Below are positions 23,920 through 37,375 of a DNA stretch of 64,000 nucleotides, piece after piece. Source of the DNA: Sitta carolinensis (lineage: Eukaryota; Chordata; Aves; Passeriformes; Sittidae); assembly GCA_032173965.1 (NCBI GenBank), contig CM063284.1:60014863-60078862 (forward strand), written 5' to 3'. The first letter of the stretch is position 1; the number at the start of each line of letters is the position of its first letter. The notes beneath the pieces are model-generated. The model did not search any database. It was given only the letters and a program-made list of their open reading frames with translations, and was not told the origin of the DNA. Position numbers and translations under genes: made by a program.

Positions 23920-26900
23920 GTTATTTTTGTACATAAATTAACTACCCATGAGCTTCCCAGAATATAAAAACATTTGACAGTAAACATGAGATACCCCTCC
24001 GTGTACCTCCAACACAAAATTTCCTTAAATCTGAAAAACAATGAGACACTTGCAATGCAAACCCTGTAGCACGTGCTGCTTTCTCCTTTCCCCAAACAAA
24101 TTCCATACAATTTCTCAGAAAGTACATTCCTCTGTAACTCCACTAGATTTTCATTTGCATATACTTCCACAGATCAATTGTAAAAATTCATGAGAAGTCA
24201 ATTTATGTGCTGTATAATTTGAGATTATTCCCTGCAGAGCCCTGTTTAGTGCAGCCCTAAAAAGCTTTCCATCCATTTAACACCATAAGCAAGGGAGTGC
24301 ATGGGCTGAGGAGCTCCCGAGGAGATACCAAGGAATCCTCCTCCTGCTTCCACTTCCATGGGTTCTCAGCTCCAGAGTCCCACTCACCAAGAGGCAGGGA
24401 TGTCACATATGTCCCTAATGCTGAAAGCAAAGGGTAGAAGAATTCAAATAACAAATTCATTTCTTCAATCCTTCCTTTATCTCTAGGAAGCTCAGGGTTG
24501 CTTTTACACTGCCCTCCCTTTGAAGAAAGGCATTGCAAGTGAAAACATTGCTGAGTGGATTTGAAAAGCACTTTCACACTCTCTTCAGTGAACTGAGGGT
24601 TAATACAGTTTGAGAAGGAGGAAATTTTATATAATTTACCAGCTTATAAATTTAAGAACAGTGTAAGTGAATAAACTGGAATATTCAATGTTAATTTTAT
24701 TTTATTTTACTCCTTACAAGAAAACAGCACTAAAACCTGAATTTTTAAAGAAACTATTGCTTGCCATACCAACAGGTGCCAAAGGGTAACAGTACTGCCT
24801 GCTCCTTAAAAAAACTTGGAGATGTCACAAAAACTGGAACCCTTGGAGATTTCCGATGTTTCCACATGAAAGTCTATCCAAATAGTGATTAATTACTGGT
24901 TATTTCAACAGTGGAAAAAAATCTGCCTGTCACTTAATAAATGCCTGTTACTGAAATACATGTATTAGCAGTAATATTCTGAGCTTGTAATTCATTTATA
25001 CCATGTTCACTTTATCATTATAATTACTAGGGAAAATATTTTTCATTAAGTTATCAAATTATTTGTCTCAGTAGTAAACCCACACTATTCATGGCATGTC
25101 AAATATTTTCATTTCTTTCTATTATTTCTCATTGGGTAGAAAAATTCAGTGTTAAATCTGTGCAGTTTGCAGATTGTAGGAGCTCTTTCTCGGCTGTTGA
25201 GCTTGGTGAGTTTTCTTTAATTTAATTTTAAGAAAAATGGAGAGAATTCCCTTCTCGGTGGCTCTGCTCGTCTAGGTTGATACAATGCTGCCATCACATG
25301 GCCCACATTTCGCATAGCACGTGGGAAAGGTGGAGATTTCCATCCTAACACAGCTACATTCCAGCCAAATTCTCACTTTGTACATTCCCTGACTACGAAC
25401 ACAGATATTTGGCAGCTGGGTACCACAGATTACTATTATAAATCTAATAAGACCCAGTGTTTTCTTATGTCAACCTCTGATACGTGGGAATGCTGGATTT
25501 CATATTTTATAAATTTAGAATGATTTTTCTCTTTCAGCTGCTAAGGGGAAGTTGATAATGTTACAAAATACACATCCCAGTTACTAAAATCGAAACATGG
25601 AGGAAAAAGAAATTAAATGAAACAAACTAACAAGAAAATCAAAGCAAAAAAATCTTAAAAATTTATATTCTGTAACTTCATGCTGGCAGAGAGGCAGGGT
25701 TAATGAAGTCAGAGGGTCACAGACATGACAATAGGAATACCCCTCAATACTAAGCACTTACAGGGTTATACCTAGCACGAATATTTTCAAATATATCTTA
25801 TTTTCAATGAACACCTCAGTTAATTTGTCTCAACATGACCACCATGACCTTACTTTAAGCTGCACATCAGATTTTCTTTGTTCATCCCAAAAATAAGGGA
25901 GAGATTGGATCAAACTAACCACAACTTTGTAAACCAATGCTAGGCACTGTAAATATTAATAATCTTGAATTGACAGGGAGATTCCAGCCATACAAAATTA
26001 ACAGTGTACCTGTTTGAAACAATGATCCCCAAATCCCTCTAAAACCATGCACAAGACCACAGGAAACTACATGAGGATGCATGCTACAGAGCATTTATCC
26101 AGAAAGAGAAATGAAGAGTAAAGAAACTGCAGTCAACTCAGGTACCCGAAATGAGCATGGGATGCAGAAAATGCATCCCATCCCCTATCTTCACTAAATT
26201 GATTATGGAGCACATAAGGAGATACTTAAATTTTCACAGTTTGTGCATCATCTCTGATACTTTCCTTGCTAACATAGTTACCAGGAAAAAATTTGTGCCC
26301 TTGTAACAACACAAGTGAAGAAACACTGATGCAAGTAGGAAAAGTTGCTGTTTGATAACGAATAAGTAAATTTAATAATTAATTGCTAAGTGTGCTTTGC
26401 AGAGTGGCATTTTCTGTTATCAGGGAAAAATGTCTGATGTAAGCTAGCATAGAAAGAGAAGGCTTAAGTATTTTTATTTTTAAATAAACTATCATTGCTT
26501 CTATCGTTGAGCAGAGTTCTCAAAATATATTCTTTTTTTTGTATTTTTTTCTGGTTTCTTCCAAAAATACTGTAGTACTACCACAATAATTTCAACTTTT
26601 CCAACAAGATATATGATCATGTGTTCCAAAATTCACCAATAATTTTATCTTTCCAGGACACACAGCTCCTATTTGAAATTAAACATCAGTTAAGGACTTG
26701 GCTGAAAAAGACATTTTTCCCCTGTGACAATTGTTGCAGCAAAGCATAGAAATGCCAAGATGTTTCAAACAGTTGTTTGTTATTTTGAAATTGAAAGAAA
26801 TATAAGCAATTGGCTATTCAGTTATTTTGGAGACAGCAATTAAACTGCAATAGGAATATCTGGGGAGGGAAAAAGGAGTTCTGTACCAAAATCAAATGGT

Positions 26901-28360
26901 TTGTACTTTAGCAATGTGCTATCATTTGCTCTCAGTATCTATAATGTTATCTTTCACAAACATCACTCTGTCGATGAGTTAATGGAAAATGAAAATTGCC
27001 CAGCACACCTATTGGAAACTGTAGCCACAAACTCTGTAATTGAAGGTCAAGCTACAAAGCTAACAGAAATTTCACTCCCTGTTTCTAATCTGTCCCAAGA
27101 CTTGCATCACTTTAAGAAACATGTGAGTGATCCTATACCACACCCAGCAGTGACCAGATCAAGTAGACATTTTCTGATATTAGGAGTTGCTTTGTATATT
27201 TTTGCACCTGGGCAGTTTTCAGGTTTTTCACAGGTGATTATGAAAACAGGGAAGAAATGCTACTAAATGTTTACTGTTTCTACTTTCTTTAGCTTTTCTA
27301 ATTTCTCCATAAAATCTTCTGAGGTTTCAAAGTTTTAATTGTTTATAATCTGCGCTTACAAAGCACTATAATGCACTTGTAAAGCTTGCATTACAATGAA
27401 GTACTTTTCCCCTACTGTAAATGTAGCTATAAAAAGATACCACAAAGAAGCAGAAAAAGTCATCATGGATTTCATTACTGTGAAACACATAACTGAGTAA
27501 AAAGTAGATAGTAGAAAGTAGTCTGAGACTATGTCAGAACTTCCAGGGCTCATGAATAAGGAAGGGATCTGTTACTCCAGGTTCATTCCCTCCATTTTTT
27601 AAAAAATTGGATTACTTATTGTGTCTATTCCTACCTCAAACAGAACAGTGAAAATAACATTTTCTTATGTAAACAGACTGGATGATTACAGGAATCTTGC
27701 TAAATATTGATTTTGTGAAGGCAGAATTTCAAGACAGTTATTTGAATTGTATTGTATAGTGACTGACATATTGATTTCAAAAAGTGCAAGTGAAATGGTA
27801 TGCATTAAAATATGCTTCATATTATAATTATTATGACTGGAACTGGGTTACATTTCTGAGATCAGGGGAAACATATCTTTGAGAGAAAAAATGGATGATA
27901 TGATGATATTCTTCCTGAAAACACTCCTTAAACAAGCATTACCCTGTATTTCCTTTCCTAAAACAAGCATTACCTATACCAAACATATCAGTAAATACAA
28001 ACATCATTACATATAACATATTTATTAGGTAATTAGGTGGCCCCCAGAATCCAGACACATTCATGTTTTCTTCATAGTTTGGTGCTTCATCTTTTGGTCA
28101 CATGGAGTTGTACACTAAACATCCTATACTGGGGCCCTGGCCTCGTGTGGGGAGAAAGAGAATAAATAGTCTGCTTCAGTCTTTCAGTGACTGTTCTTCT
28201 TTTATCAGATAAGCTCAGCCAGCAGGTGCATTGATAAGTGGCCTAAGCCAAGCTCCATTCCTGCTTTCCTACTGTGAGGGGAGATAATAGATCCATTTTA
28301 TTGTACTTATCCTGCACAGCCTAGCTTTAATTGGCCAAAACAAGTATAGAGGATCTTATT

Positions 28361-28397
28361 CTTCCTCTTCTTCCTCCTCTCTCTCTCTCTCTCTCTT
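28361..28397. repeat. (TTC/TCC/CT)n microsatellite
   Basis: A pyrimidine simple repeat that moves from TTCCTC units to pure CT. Confidence 0.9.
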
Positions 28398-30859
28398 TGA
28401 TCTGATCCTGTCTTGCTTAAAAAAGTCACCTAAGTTCTTAGCTTCCTGTAATGACAGCTATTGACATAAATACAATGCTGTAATCCACAAAATATTAACT
28501 CATGATGAACAATGATTTTAATACATGTAGAGTAATGTAGTTTTATCATGTGGGACAGTAATTCTGCTTGCATCTACTTGTAAATTAATTTTCCTGACTG
28601 GAAAACAGTGCTTACATTAATGCACTCTTTCTGGAAAAAGAATTGTGAAAACATATTTAGTTTTTCTTTGGTTTTATAGCTAAAGGAAAAGCATACAGAA
28701 AAATCATTAATGTAAATTTGCAGTACTATTGTAACTACCCATCTTTATAAGTGTTGTAGTTAATGCAGTTTTCATGAAAGCTGCTCTCTCCACAGCATTA
28801 CTTAAAAAAGCTGGGTTTCTTGAATGCATTCTCAATTTTAATCTGTCTGATATTGGATTTTTGTAGATTTAGATCAAGTCATAACATCAAACTGTTAAGC
28901 AATGTTTGCATAGGAGGTTTGAATGTTTAATACATACCCCCATCAGGTAAATGGATGTTCCATGTTTAAATTCAGTAGCTTATAATGATTTTTTTTTAAT
29001 TATTTATATATATACAATATGGAATATGAAGAAATCTTTATCAGCCTTTACTACTTCATGTGTCTTTACCACTTCTACTTTCCATCAAAGTTAGAGGGGT
29101 CAGGATACTTGTAGTATTTGAAAATGAAGGAAATTTCAATATTCAAATTCTCCAGCTCCAGTTAGCACTGTACACACAGGTAACACCATTTTCATTTTGG
29201 TACTCTGTGACATCCAGACTGAAATGATTACTTTAAATATACAAACCTCTAAGAAAAGTCTATCAGTCTTGTCTTGCACTAAGCCAGATTGTAAGTCTTT
29301 GTGCATAGACTCTGATTTAACAAGGGCGGACCACCCCTCTTTGACCAATCTTAAGAAGCCCCTGAAATAATAACGGATGGAAAACTGGAAAGCCATGAGA
29401 TCTGGCTTGAATTGAAAGCTATACATAGGGTTGAAGAGCTCTGTATAAAACCACTGTCATCTGTACAGAACCAAAGCATGTTGCTTCTTCTCCTGGAAGC
29501 ATTCTGAACATTAGGTCTGTGATGAATGAAAAACTGATAATAGGAAACTCAACAGAAGCCTTGCCATAGGCGTAATTGAGAGGAACTCAATTCAGGAAAC
29601 TTTCCATATGTCCAAGCATTTTCAGGAAGACACTACTAAGTAAATGCTATGTTATTTTCACTCATAAGAACGTAGAAAAAGTTCTCTTGTTCTAGGTCAT
29701 AACCTTTAATGTGAGAATCTTGTGGAAATATAATGTGCATCCATCTATTCTGAGCATTTAAATTTTTAGGTATTGCTTTTCTGTTCTTGTCTTCCAGACA
29801 CTGTACTACTGTTATGCTGGTAACATGCTCTAGCTGAGTTTATAAGATATTCAGAAAAACAGTTTGAATTGTAGCAGTTTAAAAGCCTTGACTGCTACTA
29901 TTAAGTACCGGTTTAACTTAATTTGGTAACACTTTTTCAAAAGAAGTATTTTGAGAAGGCTCTGTAATAGAGTACATTTTCCTAATTTATGCAACAATGT
30001 GGCAGCCTTTTTAATTGATAGTGATTAGTGAACTTTCTCAATCTGTTGAATTTAGCAGACTTAAACTTCCAGTAAACACCAGTGTCTATTTTTACACCAC
30101 AGTTTTCATTTAAAAGAAAAGCAAATACATCACCCTGCAACTGCTGATGTTGCAAACAACCTCCAAAAAAGGGCTTTTATCCCACTTACTATGCAGCATG
30201 TGTGTCTCCACATATCATTGCATGTGGACTAAGATTCAAGCTTTTTTATCTCACCTGTTCCAACAAAAAAGACAAAACCAAGTTTGATGGGTTATTTTGG
30301 TTTGGTGGGGATTTTTTTGGGGGGGTTGATTTTTTCATAAGAACAATATCTAGAAATCAACTGGCTAAAATCTTGACACAAACTTTTTAAAGCTCAATGA
30401 TCTAACCAGGGAAGAAGCAAATTTTACCTAGCCTTACATTTGATTATGATTATTGCCTGTTTTGTTTCTAACCGTGATTGAAAACTGCTTGTGTAAGGTA
30501 AAGCAACTTTACCTGTTTCTTGGCACAAGTTCTGGAAATTTGAAAATTATGTACAAATAAATTAGTGATGTCGTTATGCTCTCAGCTGGAGCCTGCTTGC
30601 TAGGCTATGTATAAATGCACACACAAAGAGCCCCAAGCACTAGTAGCCTGAACAAAGAAGTCGGGGGGAAACAAGTACATTGATGCAAAAGGCAGCTGGA
30701 TTAGAGATTTTTGGTTCAAGTACTTCCTTATCCTGTCCATATCCTTGTATTTTTAAACCTGTTCCATACCACCTTTTGGGAGCAAATTTATTTCAGCAGC
30801 CAGAAGAGCAAAGTTCCTCTTTGGAGCTGGATCAGGCTGCTCAGTCTTCAGCAGCTGTT

Positions 30860-31250
30860 TTAAATGGGATGGAGCTCTCCATCCCCTTGGGCAAATTGTC
30901 CCAGTGCATAGCCACTCCTTCCTAATACAGAGGAATTTGAGGTTAGATACAGATGAAACTTCTCTAGCCGTAACTTGTGTCTGCTGCTTGTCCTGCTACT
31001 GAGCACCTCAGGCTTCACCTTCTCTGCAACTACCCAAATGTTTGTATAAATGTCACTAATCTCTTCTTTTTGGCACCCCTGGTTCAGCTTGAAGAAATTA
31101 TTTTCTCCCAGCCTCTGCTTTTATTTTCTGTGCTTCAGCCCTCCGGCCACCTCAGTGTCCCAGTTCTGCAGTTTGTCAAAATCCCTCCTGCACTGAGCCT
31201 GGGGCTGGAGGGTGTCCCCAAAGTATGGACTATACTCCAAATGCACATCT
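30860..31250 (-). mobile_element. Old CR1 LINE fragment, antisense
   Basis: Read on +, this matches the familiar antisense CR1 3' part in order. A 'TTGGGCAAATTGTCCCAGTG' segment leads into 'CTAGCCGTAACTTGTGTCTG'. Then come the 'CTTCTCTGCAACTACCC' block and finally 'GGACTATACTCCAAATG', corresponding to the usual '(gg)acacagtactccaggtg'. It is strongly diverged, truncated and lacks the 3' octamer tail, so it is an ancient dead copy. The + strand frames across it (30680-30925 and 30977-31255) are accidental. The family call rests on remembered consensus structure; exact ends are uncertain by some tens of bases. Confidence 0.75.
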
Positions 31251-34200
31251 CATAAGTACTAAATTCATAGGTACCATCACTCTTCCAACCTGTCAGTCAC
31301 TTGGGTCCACAGGATTATCCAAATTATTTTCTGAAATACTGATTTCCAGCTGGTAAGATGCACTTTCTACTGTTGCAAGAGATTATTCTACCCCAGATGC
31401 AAACTTCTGCCTTTCTGAAGTTGCTGGTAGCTTGTTCTTCTGGGTAATAACAGATAATTGTATTATAAAATTTTATTTGCTTCCGTCCTCTGCTCCAAAT
31501 TATAAATAAACACAACTAAACAACCTTTTCATTATGTCAGTTATCATCCAGACTTTTCTGGGAATTTGAATTGCTTGACGATACTAGCCATAGTAAATAT
31601 GAAGATTAACAGAGATGTCATTCATATCAGCAGCATTTACAGATTTAAATGAAACCATAGAGCATGAAACCAAAACAATAACCTAATTAATACAGGTTGA
31701 GTTTTATGATACTTTCACATTCTGTCAGATACTTCTTTACCTTAGCAATAATTTTGGTAGAACACAGATTTTATCCATGCCAGTGGCAGAAGCTGGACAG
31801 TTCTACAGTGTTTTCTACTTTTTCCCTATGTACCTTTTGGCTGGATAATAAGAAAAGGGTTTCTATATACAAAGAATAATGCCTGTAGCCATACTGAAAC
31901 TTATGTATTTCACATTAAAAAACTCCATAGTAAATGCAGATAAGTCTCCTGTTCCTCTTGTGATCCCCAAATGTTTCTACAGAAATCATAGCAATGAATA
32001 AATAAAAGAACCTCACCAGAACACCACAAAACTGTGCACAGTGAGCACTGAGTTGATGCAGTGAACATTCTCTCTTGCCTGACTGACTCCAGGTTTCGTG
32101 CCTTGAAGAGTTCATCTTTTGCAGGCACAGCTACTCTTAACAGGAACAGCTGACTCCTCAAGAAAATTGCAAGTCCTAAAAAAGAGTATACAAAATTCTT
32201 TAAAATCTAACTCAAATTACTTAGATAATTATTTCTTACAAAGCAGAAACTGAGAAGGCAGCCTTAAAATTGGCAAAATGATATCCTGGAAACACATTTT
32301 CACTTGAGAAGTGGAAGCCTGGAAAGCAATATTCAGGACAGGACCTATGATAAGCTGTAGGAACAAACTATGCATGTTCAGGGCTGCATTACAGGAAGTT
32401 GACTAACAAAAGTACAAAGCAGATGAAAAAAAAATCTAGCAATGGCAAGAATAAACTCTTATCAGAGAGTGCTGCAGAAAAATTGAAAAGAGCTGTTGAG
32501 TATCCCAGCTTAAGTCCAGTCAGACTGAAAAAGGACAATTTTCCAAGAATAAAGCTGGAATTGAAAAGTACAACAAAACCTAACTTAGCTTTGCATAAGT
32601 CATCAGGAAACGATGGTGAAAATTGTCAAGGGGGCAGTGAGTAAAACAGAGAAAATGCTGCAGGAGGGTTGGTTTTCTCCAAGGCCTAGAAAAAGATTAC
32701 AAATGTAAAATTAAGTGTTAGGAAAGAGAAAATGTGCATGTAGACCTTTATTGCTCTTGCCTTTCCTTTTTGCACGCTATGTACCTTTGGGTAAAAGAAT
32801 AGACGATGGTTTGTTTTGAAGAAGCTGCTTTTAACTCATTTGAACCAGCCTCTGTCACAAAACTTGAAGTAAAAGGGTTTAGAGGTGAATGACAGAGCTG
32901 AGCTTATCCCTTAATGCTGCTTGGAAATCAAAGCCCAGAAGGATGTGGATATCAGGAGAGTGGCTCACAGGGGTGACTCCTCAAATCAGGATGAAAAGAT
33001 CCCAAAGGACTTCTCATCCCTCAGCTCCCCAGAGTGCCCTTGGAACCCACAAAGCCATAGTTTTGCCTTTAAAAATAGACATACACACCTTTTTGAAGTT
33101 TTCACTCATTATCTTCAGACAGGGCACTATCTACAGAGGTCAATGTGCAAAAGCAAATAGCATTTACCAGCCAAAATCCTGCTTCACCAGGAAAGCGGAA
33201 CCAGTCAGTGCCATGGGCATAGCATTGTTACTGAAAATATAAAATTCAAGCAGGATTGTAATCTGAGTTTCCACTGCTGGATGCATTGCACAGTTTCCAT
33301 AAAGCCCAGTACATAAACCTGGTTGCTTAGATAGTACTACAGAAACAACAGCCATAGGAAGCTGTTTTTGGCAAGGGATCCAGCTGTTGGGTTAAAAATA
33401 ATCTCAATAAAAGATAAAGAAAAAGTAGAAGGTTGCAAAGGAAGAAATCTGATAAAATTAAAGTGTAATAGACACTTCAAACTGTGTGATCTGACCTAAT
33501 AAGTTATTAATAGGGAACCATTACTCTTCATAAATTTTTTATGAGGAAGGCATTGCCTTTTTGTCAAGATTAGTGGATTATAAAATATTTGTGCTACACA
33601 ATATAAATGACCCTATCTATTAATAAGACTCTGGAAAGATATGCTTAAATTGAATTACATTAAGAAGAAAAGTGCCAACAGAAAATTAGGCATAATTAAT
33701 GGGAACACATAAATAAACCAGAGATAGAGGGAAAAGGACATTCTTTCCATTGATCATTTTGAGGATTAATTGCTGATATACTTTAATGACATACCAACTA
33801 TTACTGTTTTTATAAGGACCATTTCACAGAAGATGAAATCCATGTAACTATGAATATGTATTGCAATTTATTGCCAGAAGATAATTATACTGATCACATA
33901 CATCTAATTAGTCAGTACAGTATTAAAAGCTAAAAGATACAGCTTAAAATTTAATGTACAATAAAGGTTCATTACAGTCTTTCAATAAAAGCAGATTTTT
34001 TAATTTTTTTTTTTATAATATTCAAATACTTAGACTTTTCTGCAAGTTTTCAGGACACACAGTGCTGAAAGTGAGGACATAAGCAACACTGTGGTTATTT
34101 TCCAGACCATTTCAGAACAGCAATATTTGGGAGATGCAGGAAATTATTTTTCAAGTCACATTCATATAAGGGACAAAGTGAATAGAGTTACACAGTGTAT

Positions 34201-36758
34201 GAGCACTCCAGTCTTCTCTTTTTGCCGGCATAGGTAAGGTTTCCTTAGATATCACAGCTCTGCCTCCAGTGCATGCAGCCACATTCTTGTTTTCACAGAC
34301 TCACAGAAAATTTGAAGGATTTCATTATTAATCAGGAATGTAAATATGAAGCTTTATTGCTCAATCTTAAAAAAAAAAAAAACCTTAGAAATTATAAATA
34401 GATAATTAGTTTGCTCAGAAAGTCCTCAAATAAAAATAATTTTTTCAAAAAGTTAAATAAGGCCCTTTTTCATAGGAAGAAGGAAAGAAAGAGGACTCAT
34501 TCATTAGAAATAATCCACCTGAAACAAAACACCTTACACTAATCCCCTAAAAACCTTATCTACTCCTTGACACTGTTGTAACAAACACTTCCAAAGTACT
34601 GTGCCAACATTGCTCATGTGTTCAGTGGATTTTAATTAGAGGTCTGAAAGCTTGGGAAAACTGTCCCAGCAAGCAAGCTGCTCTTTTCAAATGGCAGCAC
34701 AACTGTCCTTTTACCCATGTCCCAATCAGAGCATATGTTTAATTAAAACCAGTGCAAATAATGGAGACAGAAGAGAAAAATCTCCTTCCCACAAATTAGT
34801 GAGGAGAATATCATTAAGAAGGTACACAGCAAGCTGAAGAAAACAACCAGTGTTGTTCTTTAGTTGTACTCTGAACTGGATATCTATGGATAGGTCTTGG
34901 GGAACCATCTTTGTGAATGGTATGAATGGTTTCATATACAAGATTCTTTAAATGCTTTAGAGTGAACAGAGGTATTTAAGGATGAATAGCAAAAGGAAAA
35001 CTAGAGCAAATAAGGGTACAGAGAGAGGTAGAGAGAGAGTTCTGACTTGTTCTGCTGTTGCATTAGTAATCACCTCAAATATTTGTCAGATAATATTTAT
35101 TTTTGTAATTCACCTTGAGAGAATGCCTATCCATCTGTCACCTTTACAAAGGCAAACCAATTCCACAGTTCACCTCACCAAGTGGGTTACAGGATAGTTC
35201 TTTCTCCTCCTACAGCATCAATCTCTCAACCTAGTGAACTCTTATTTTGTTCTGCTCTGGGATCCACCACAGACTAAGTGAGAATGAAACCCACAACAAC
35301 TAGGGGAGGAGAGAAAGGGTCCAGTGGTAAGAAAATGATGCAGCAGCCAAGGAGGAAAACCTTGGCACATTGAGCTGTGACCACTTCAGCCAGGAAATTC
35401 AAGTTTATTACAGAGAGACATAAGATGAAGAAGATCAACCGGACCACTGTACAGAAAACATAATAAGTGAGTAGAAAGACTATGAGACAAGAATGAAGAG
35501 TAAAAGCAAAGGAATGGCTGTGTGGAGTGTCTGTGTAAGAAAAAATTAAGCACAAAAGCAAGAAGGATCAGAGTCACAAGAGTAACCATAAATCAGCCAC
35601 ATTCTGAATAATGCAGGTTAATGTGATGTATAGTTATTAAAACAAGTTTGAATACAAAAATATCAATAAAAGGTAGGACTTCCTCATACTATCTTTTATC
35701 AGGACTTGAACCTGCATAAGAAAGCTAATTATTGTGAGACTAAGTTTTTGTAAAAGTTACCAATGCTGAGCCTAAACCTGTTGTTTTGCTCTTGAAAGTA
35801 AAAGTACAGAAAGGTTGGTATTTTGGGGGTATCAACCATATTCATTTTTATATATAATTATTCTGATAATTACAAAAATAAACACTATAAAGAAAATAAT
35901 AAAACAAAAATATCAAAATTATTGTAAAGAGACCTAAACAGTATGTGAAATTCTTCTAGAGGATCTCTAATTAGCATTGCCAGACTGTTTTGTCCTACTA
36001 AATCAGTATACAAACAATCTTTACCTAAGAGCTGAGGTCAGGAGTGGTAGTCCCGAGCGTTTCTGAATGCTCAAAATGTTTAATACTGAACATAAGTGTT
36101 AAATATGAAATAATTCTGTGATTAGCTACTGTGCAAATGAAGGGAAAGTTCAAGATGGATAATAAGTTTTTTTAATATGTGCTGAAAAAATGAGGATGAG
36201 GTCTCAATGGGGCACAGAGTGAAATAACAAGGATAGAGGCTCATGAGTTCTTATAGTATTTTTTAAACCAATGGTAAGGTACATCTGGAGTTCTCTGTTG
36301 GTAGTTGGAATTTTTTGATCTTTCAGCTAGATATAACAGATTGAAAAGACAGTAAAATGGAATTTGAAGATGATATTGACACTCAATAGCAGTCATTAAA
36401 AAGTACAACTCCTCAGGGTGAAGAGAGGGTAGAAGTCTCTCCTGACCTTAAGAATTAGAATATTATAATGAATATTTTCTAAAAAAATTAAAGATTTCTC
36501 TGTTCTTCAGGGCCCACTGTAACGTTTTGTAGAAAAATAAAAGGGAGGAGGGGTTTTAAATCTTGAGAGTAAAGCTGCCACATGCAGTTTTTATACCTAT
36601 GAGACCAGCATAGGAAGCAAATGTTTAATCATCAAGCCATTGGATGAATTAGCAGGTGAAAGACTTTGTTGAAGTGCCTGTAGAGTTCAAAGCCATATTT
36701 TCAAGAGCTGTGTTTATTGAGTTGCAGAAGCTTTACATGTTATCACTGGATAAACAGG
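31251..36758. other. Unique AT-rich non-coding DNA, no gene seen
   Basis: Many short frames occur on both strands (for example 32399-32644, lysine-rich, and 32889-33242), none with a domain or splice context that supports coding. A-runs lie at 32426-32434 and 34369-34382 and a T-run at 34001-34013. No transposon recognised. Confidence 0.55.
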
Positions 36759-37375
36759 TGTCAGGTTTTAAGCCCAGCTGGAGATGAAACACAGGCAGAA
36801 GCTTGCACAACCCCCCTGTTTATCCCCTCTCCAGTGGAATGTGGAGTAGAATTGAAGTAAAATTTGTATATTGATATACGAACAGTTTAATAACCGAAAA
36901 TAAAGTTCAGTACAATGATAATGGTAAATAATAATAATGGTGATAATAACACGGACGAAAACCCAAAACAAGTGATGCACAACGCAACTGCTCACCACCC
37001 ACTGACCAATGCCAGACCCCCCTTCCCAAACCCAGATCATCCATCTTTCTGGTAATTCTCCCAGTTTATACACCAAGCATGAGGGGTTCCATGGTGCAGG
37101 GTGTCCATTTGGTCAATTCAGTTCATCTGTCCCAGCTATGCTCCCTCCCAGTCTGGATTTTTTGCATACTTCCTCACTGACAGAGCTTGAGACAAGGAAA
37201 AAAAAAAAAAAAAAAAAAAAAGAAAAAGCAAAAAAAAAAAAAAAAACCCACCCACAAAATCCTTGACTTAGAATAAACAGAACTTACAGTGTGTTATTAA
37301 CACCTTTGTCATTCCAAAACATAACTCTGTAATTGCTACTGAGAAGTTAACTCCACCCTACCTGAACGCAGAACA
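36759..37375 (-). mobile_element. Solo LTR of an avian endogenous retrovirus, - strand
   Basis: The element reads TGTT...TGACA on the - strand, with the TG/CA termini expected of an LTR. Family features seen on the - strand are the start region with 'GGGTGGAGTTAACTTCTCAG', the 'TAAGTCAAGGA' block, 'GGGAGGGAGCATAGC', 'TATAAACTGGGAGAATT' with its TATA-like box, the 'GGTGGTGAGCAGTTGCG' block, 'CACTTGTTTTGGG', and AT-trinucleotide runs before 'TTATTAAACTGTTCG'. These match an abundant bird LTR type, probably ERVL-like. There is no internal viral region on either side, so it is a solo LTR. Flanking bases ACAGG (left) and TTAGG (right) match only at three of five positions, so the target duplication is decayed or the ends are slightly off. 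An A-tract (37198-37246) has expanded inside it. Confidence 0.85.
37198..37246. repeat. A-rich tract inside the LTR
   Basis: About 49 bases of A with only G and GC interruptions at 37222 and 37228-37229. In related copies as I remember them this position holds only a short A-rich stretch, so it probably arose by slippage after insertion rather than being a LINE or gene tail. Confidence 0.85.

Larger units (their letters stand above)
16771..30859. other. Long unique AT-rich stretch, no gene seen
   Basis: About 14 kb without a recognised gene, RNA or interspersed repeat. It contains T- and A-runs (21351-21368 and 23893-23919), a TA/TG microsatellite (23843-23867), a CT-rich microsatellite (28361-28397) and a nested inverted repeat (23368-23399). 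The 121-codon + frame at 26901-27266 has no domain I recognise and lacks a convincing acceptor. Around 27931-27976 the phrase AACAAGCATTACC occurs twice about 30 bp apart, a small local duplication. Confidence 0.55.

Noticed and set aside
26901..27266. 121-codon + frame as an exon
   Set aside because: A donor-like CATGTGAGT exists inside it but no acceptable acceptor, and the peptide is unrecognised.
30680..31255. Two + strand frames (81 and 92 codons)
   Set aside because: They lie across an antisense CR1 fragment and are accidental.
37009..37266. + frame ending in a poly-lysine run
   Set aside because: It is the translation of the LTR antisense strand and its A-tract.
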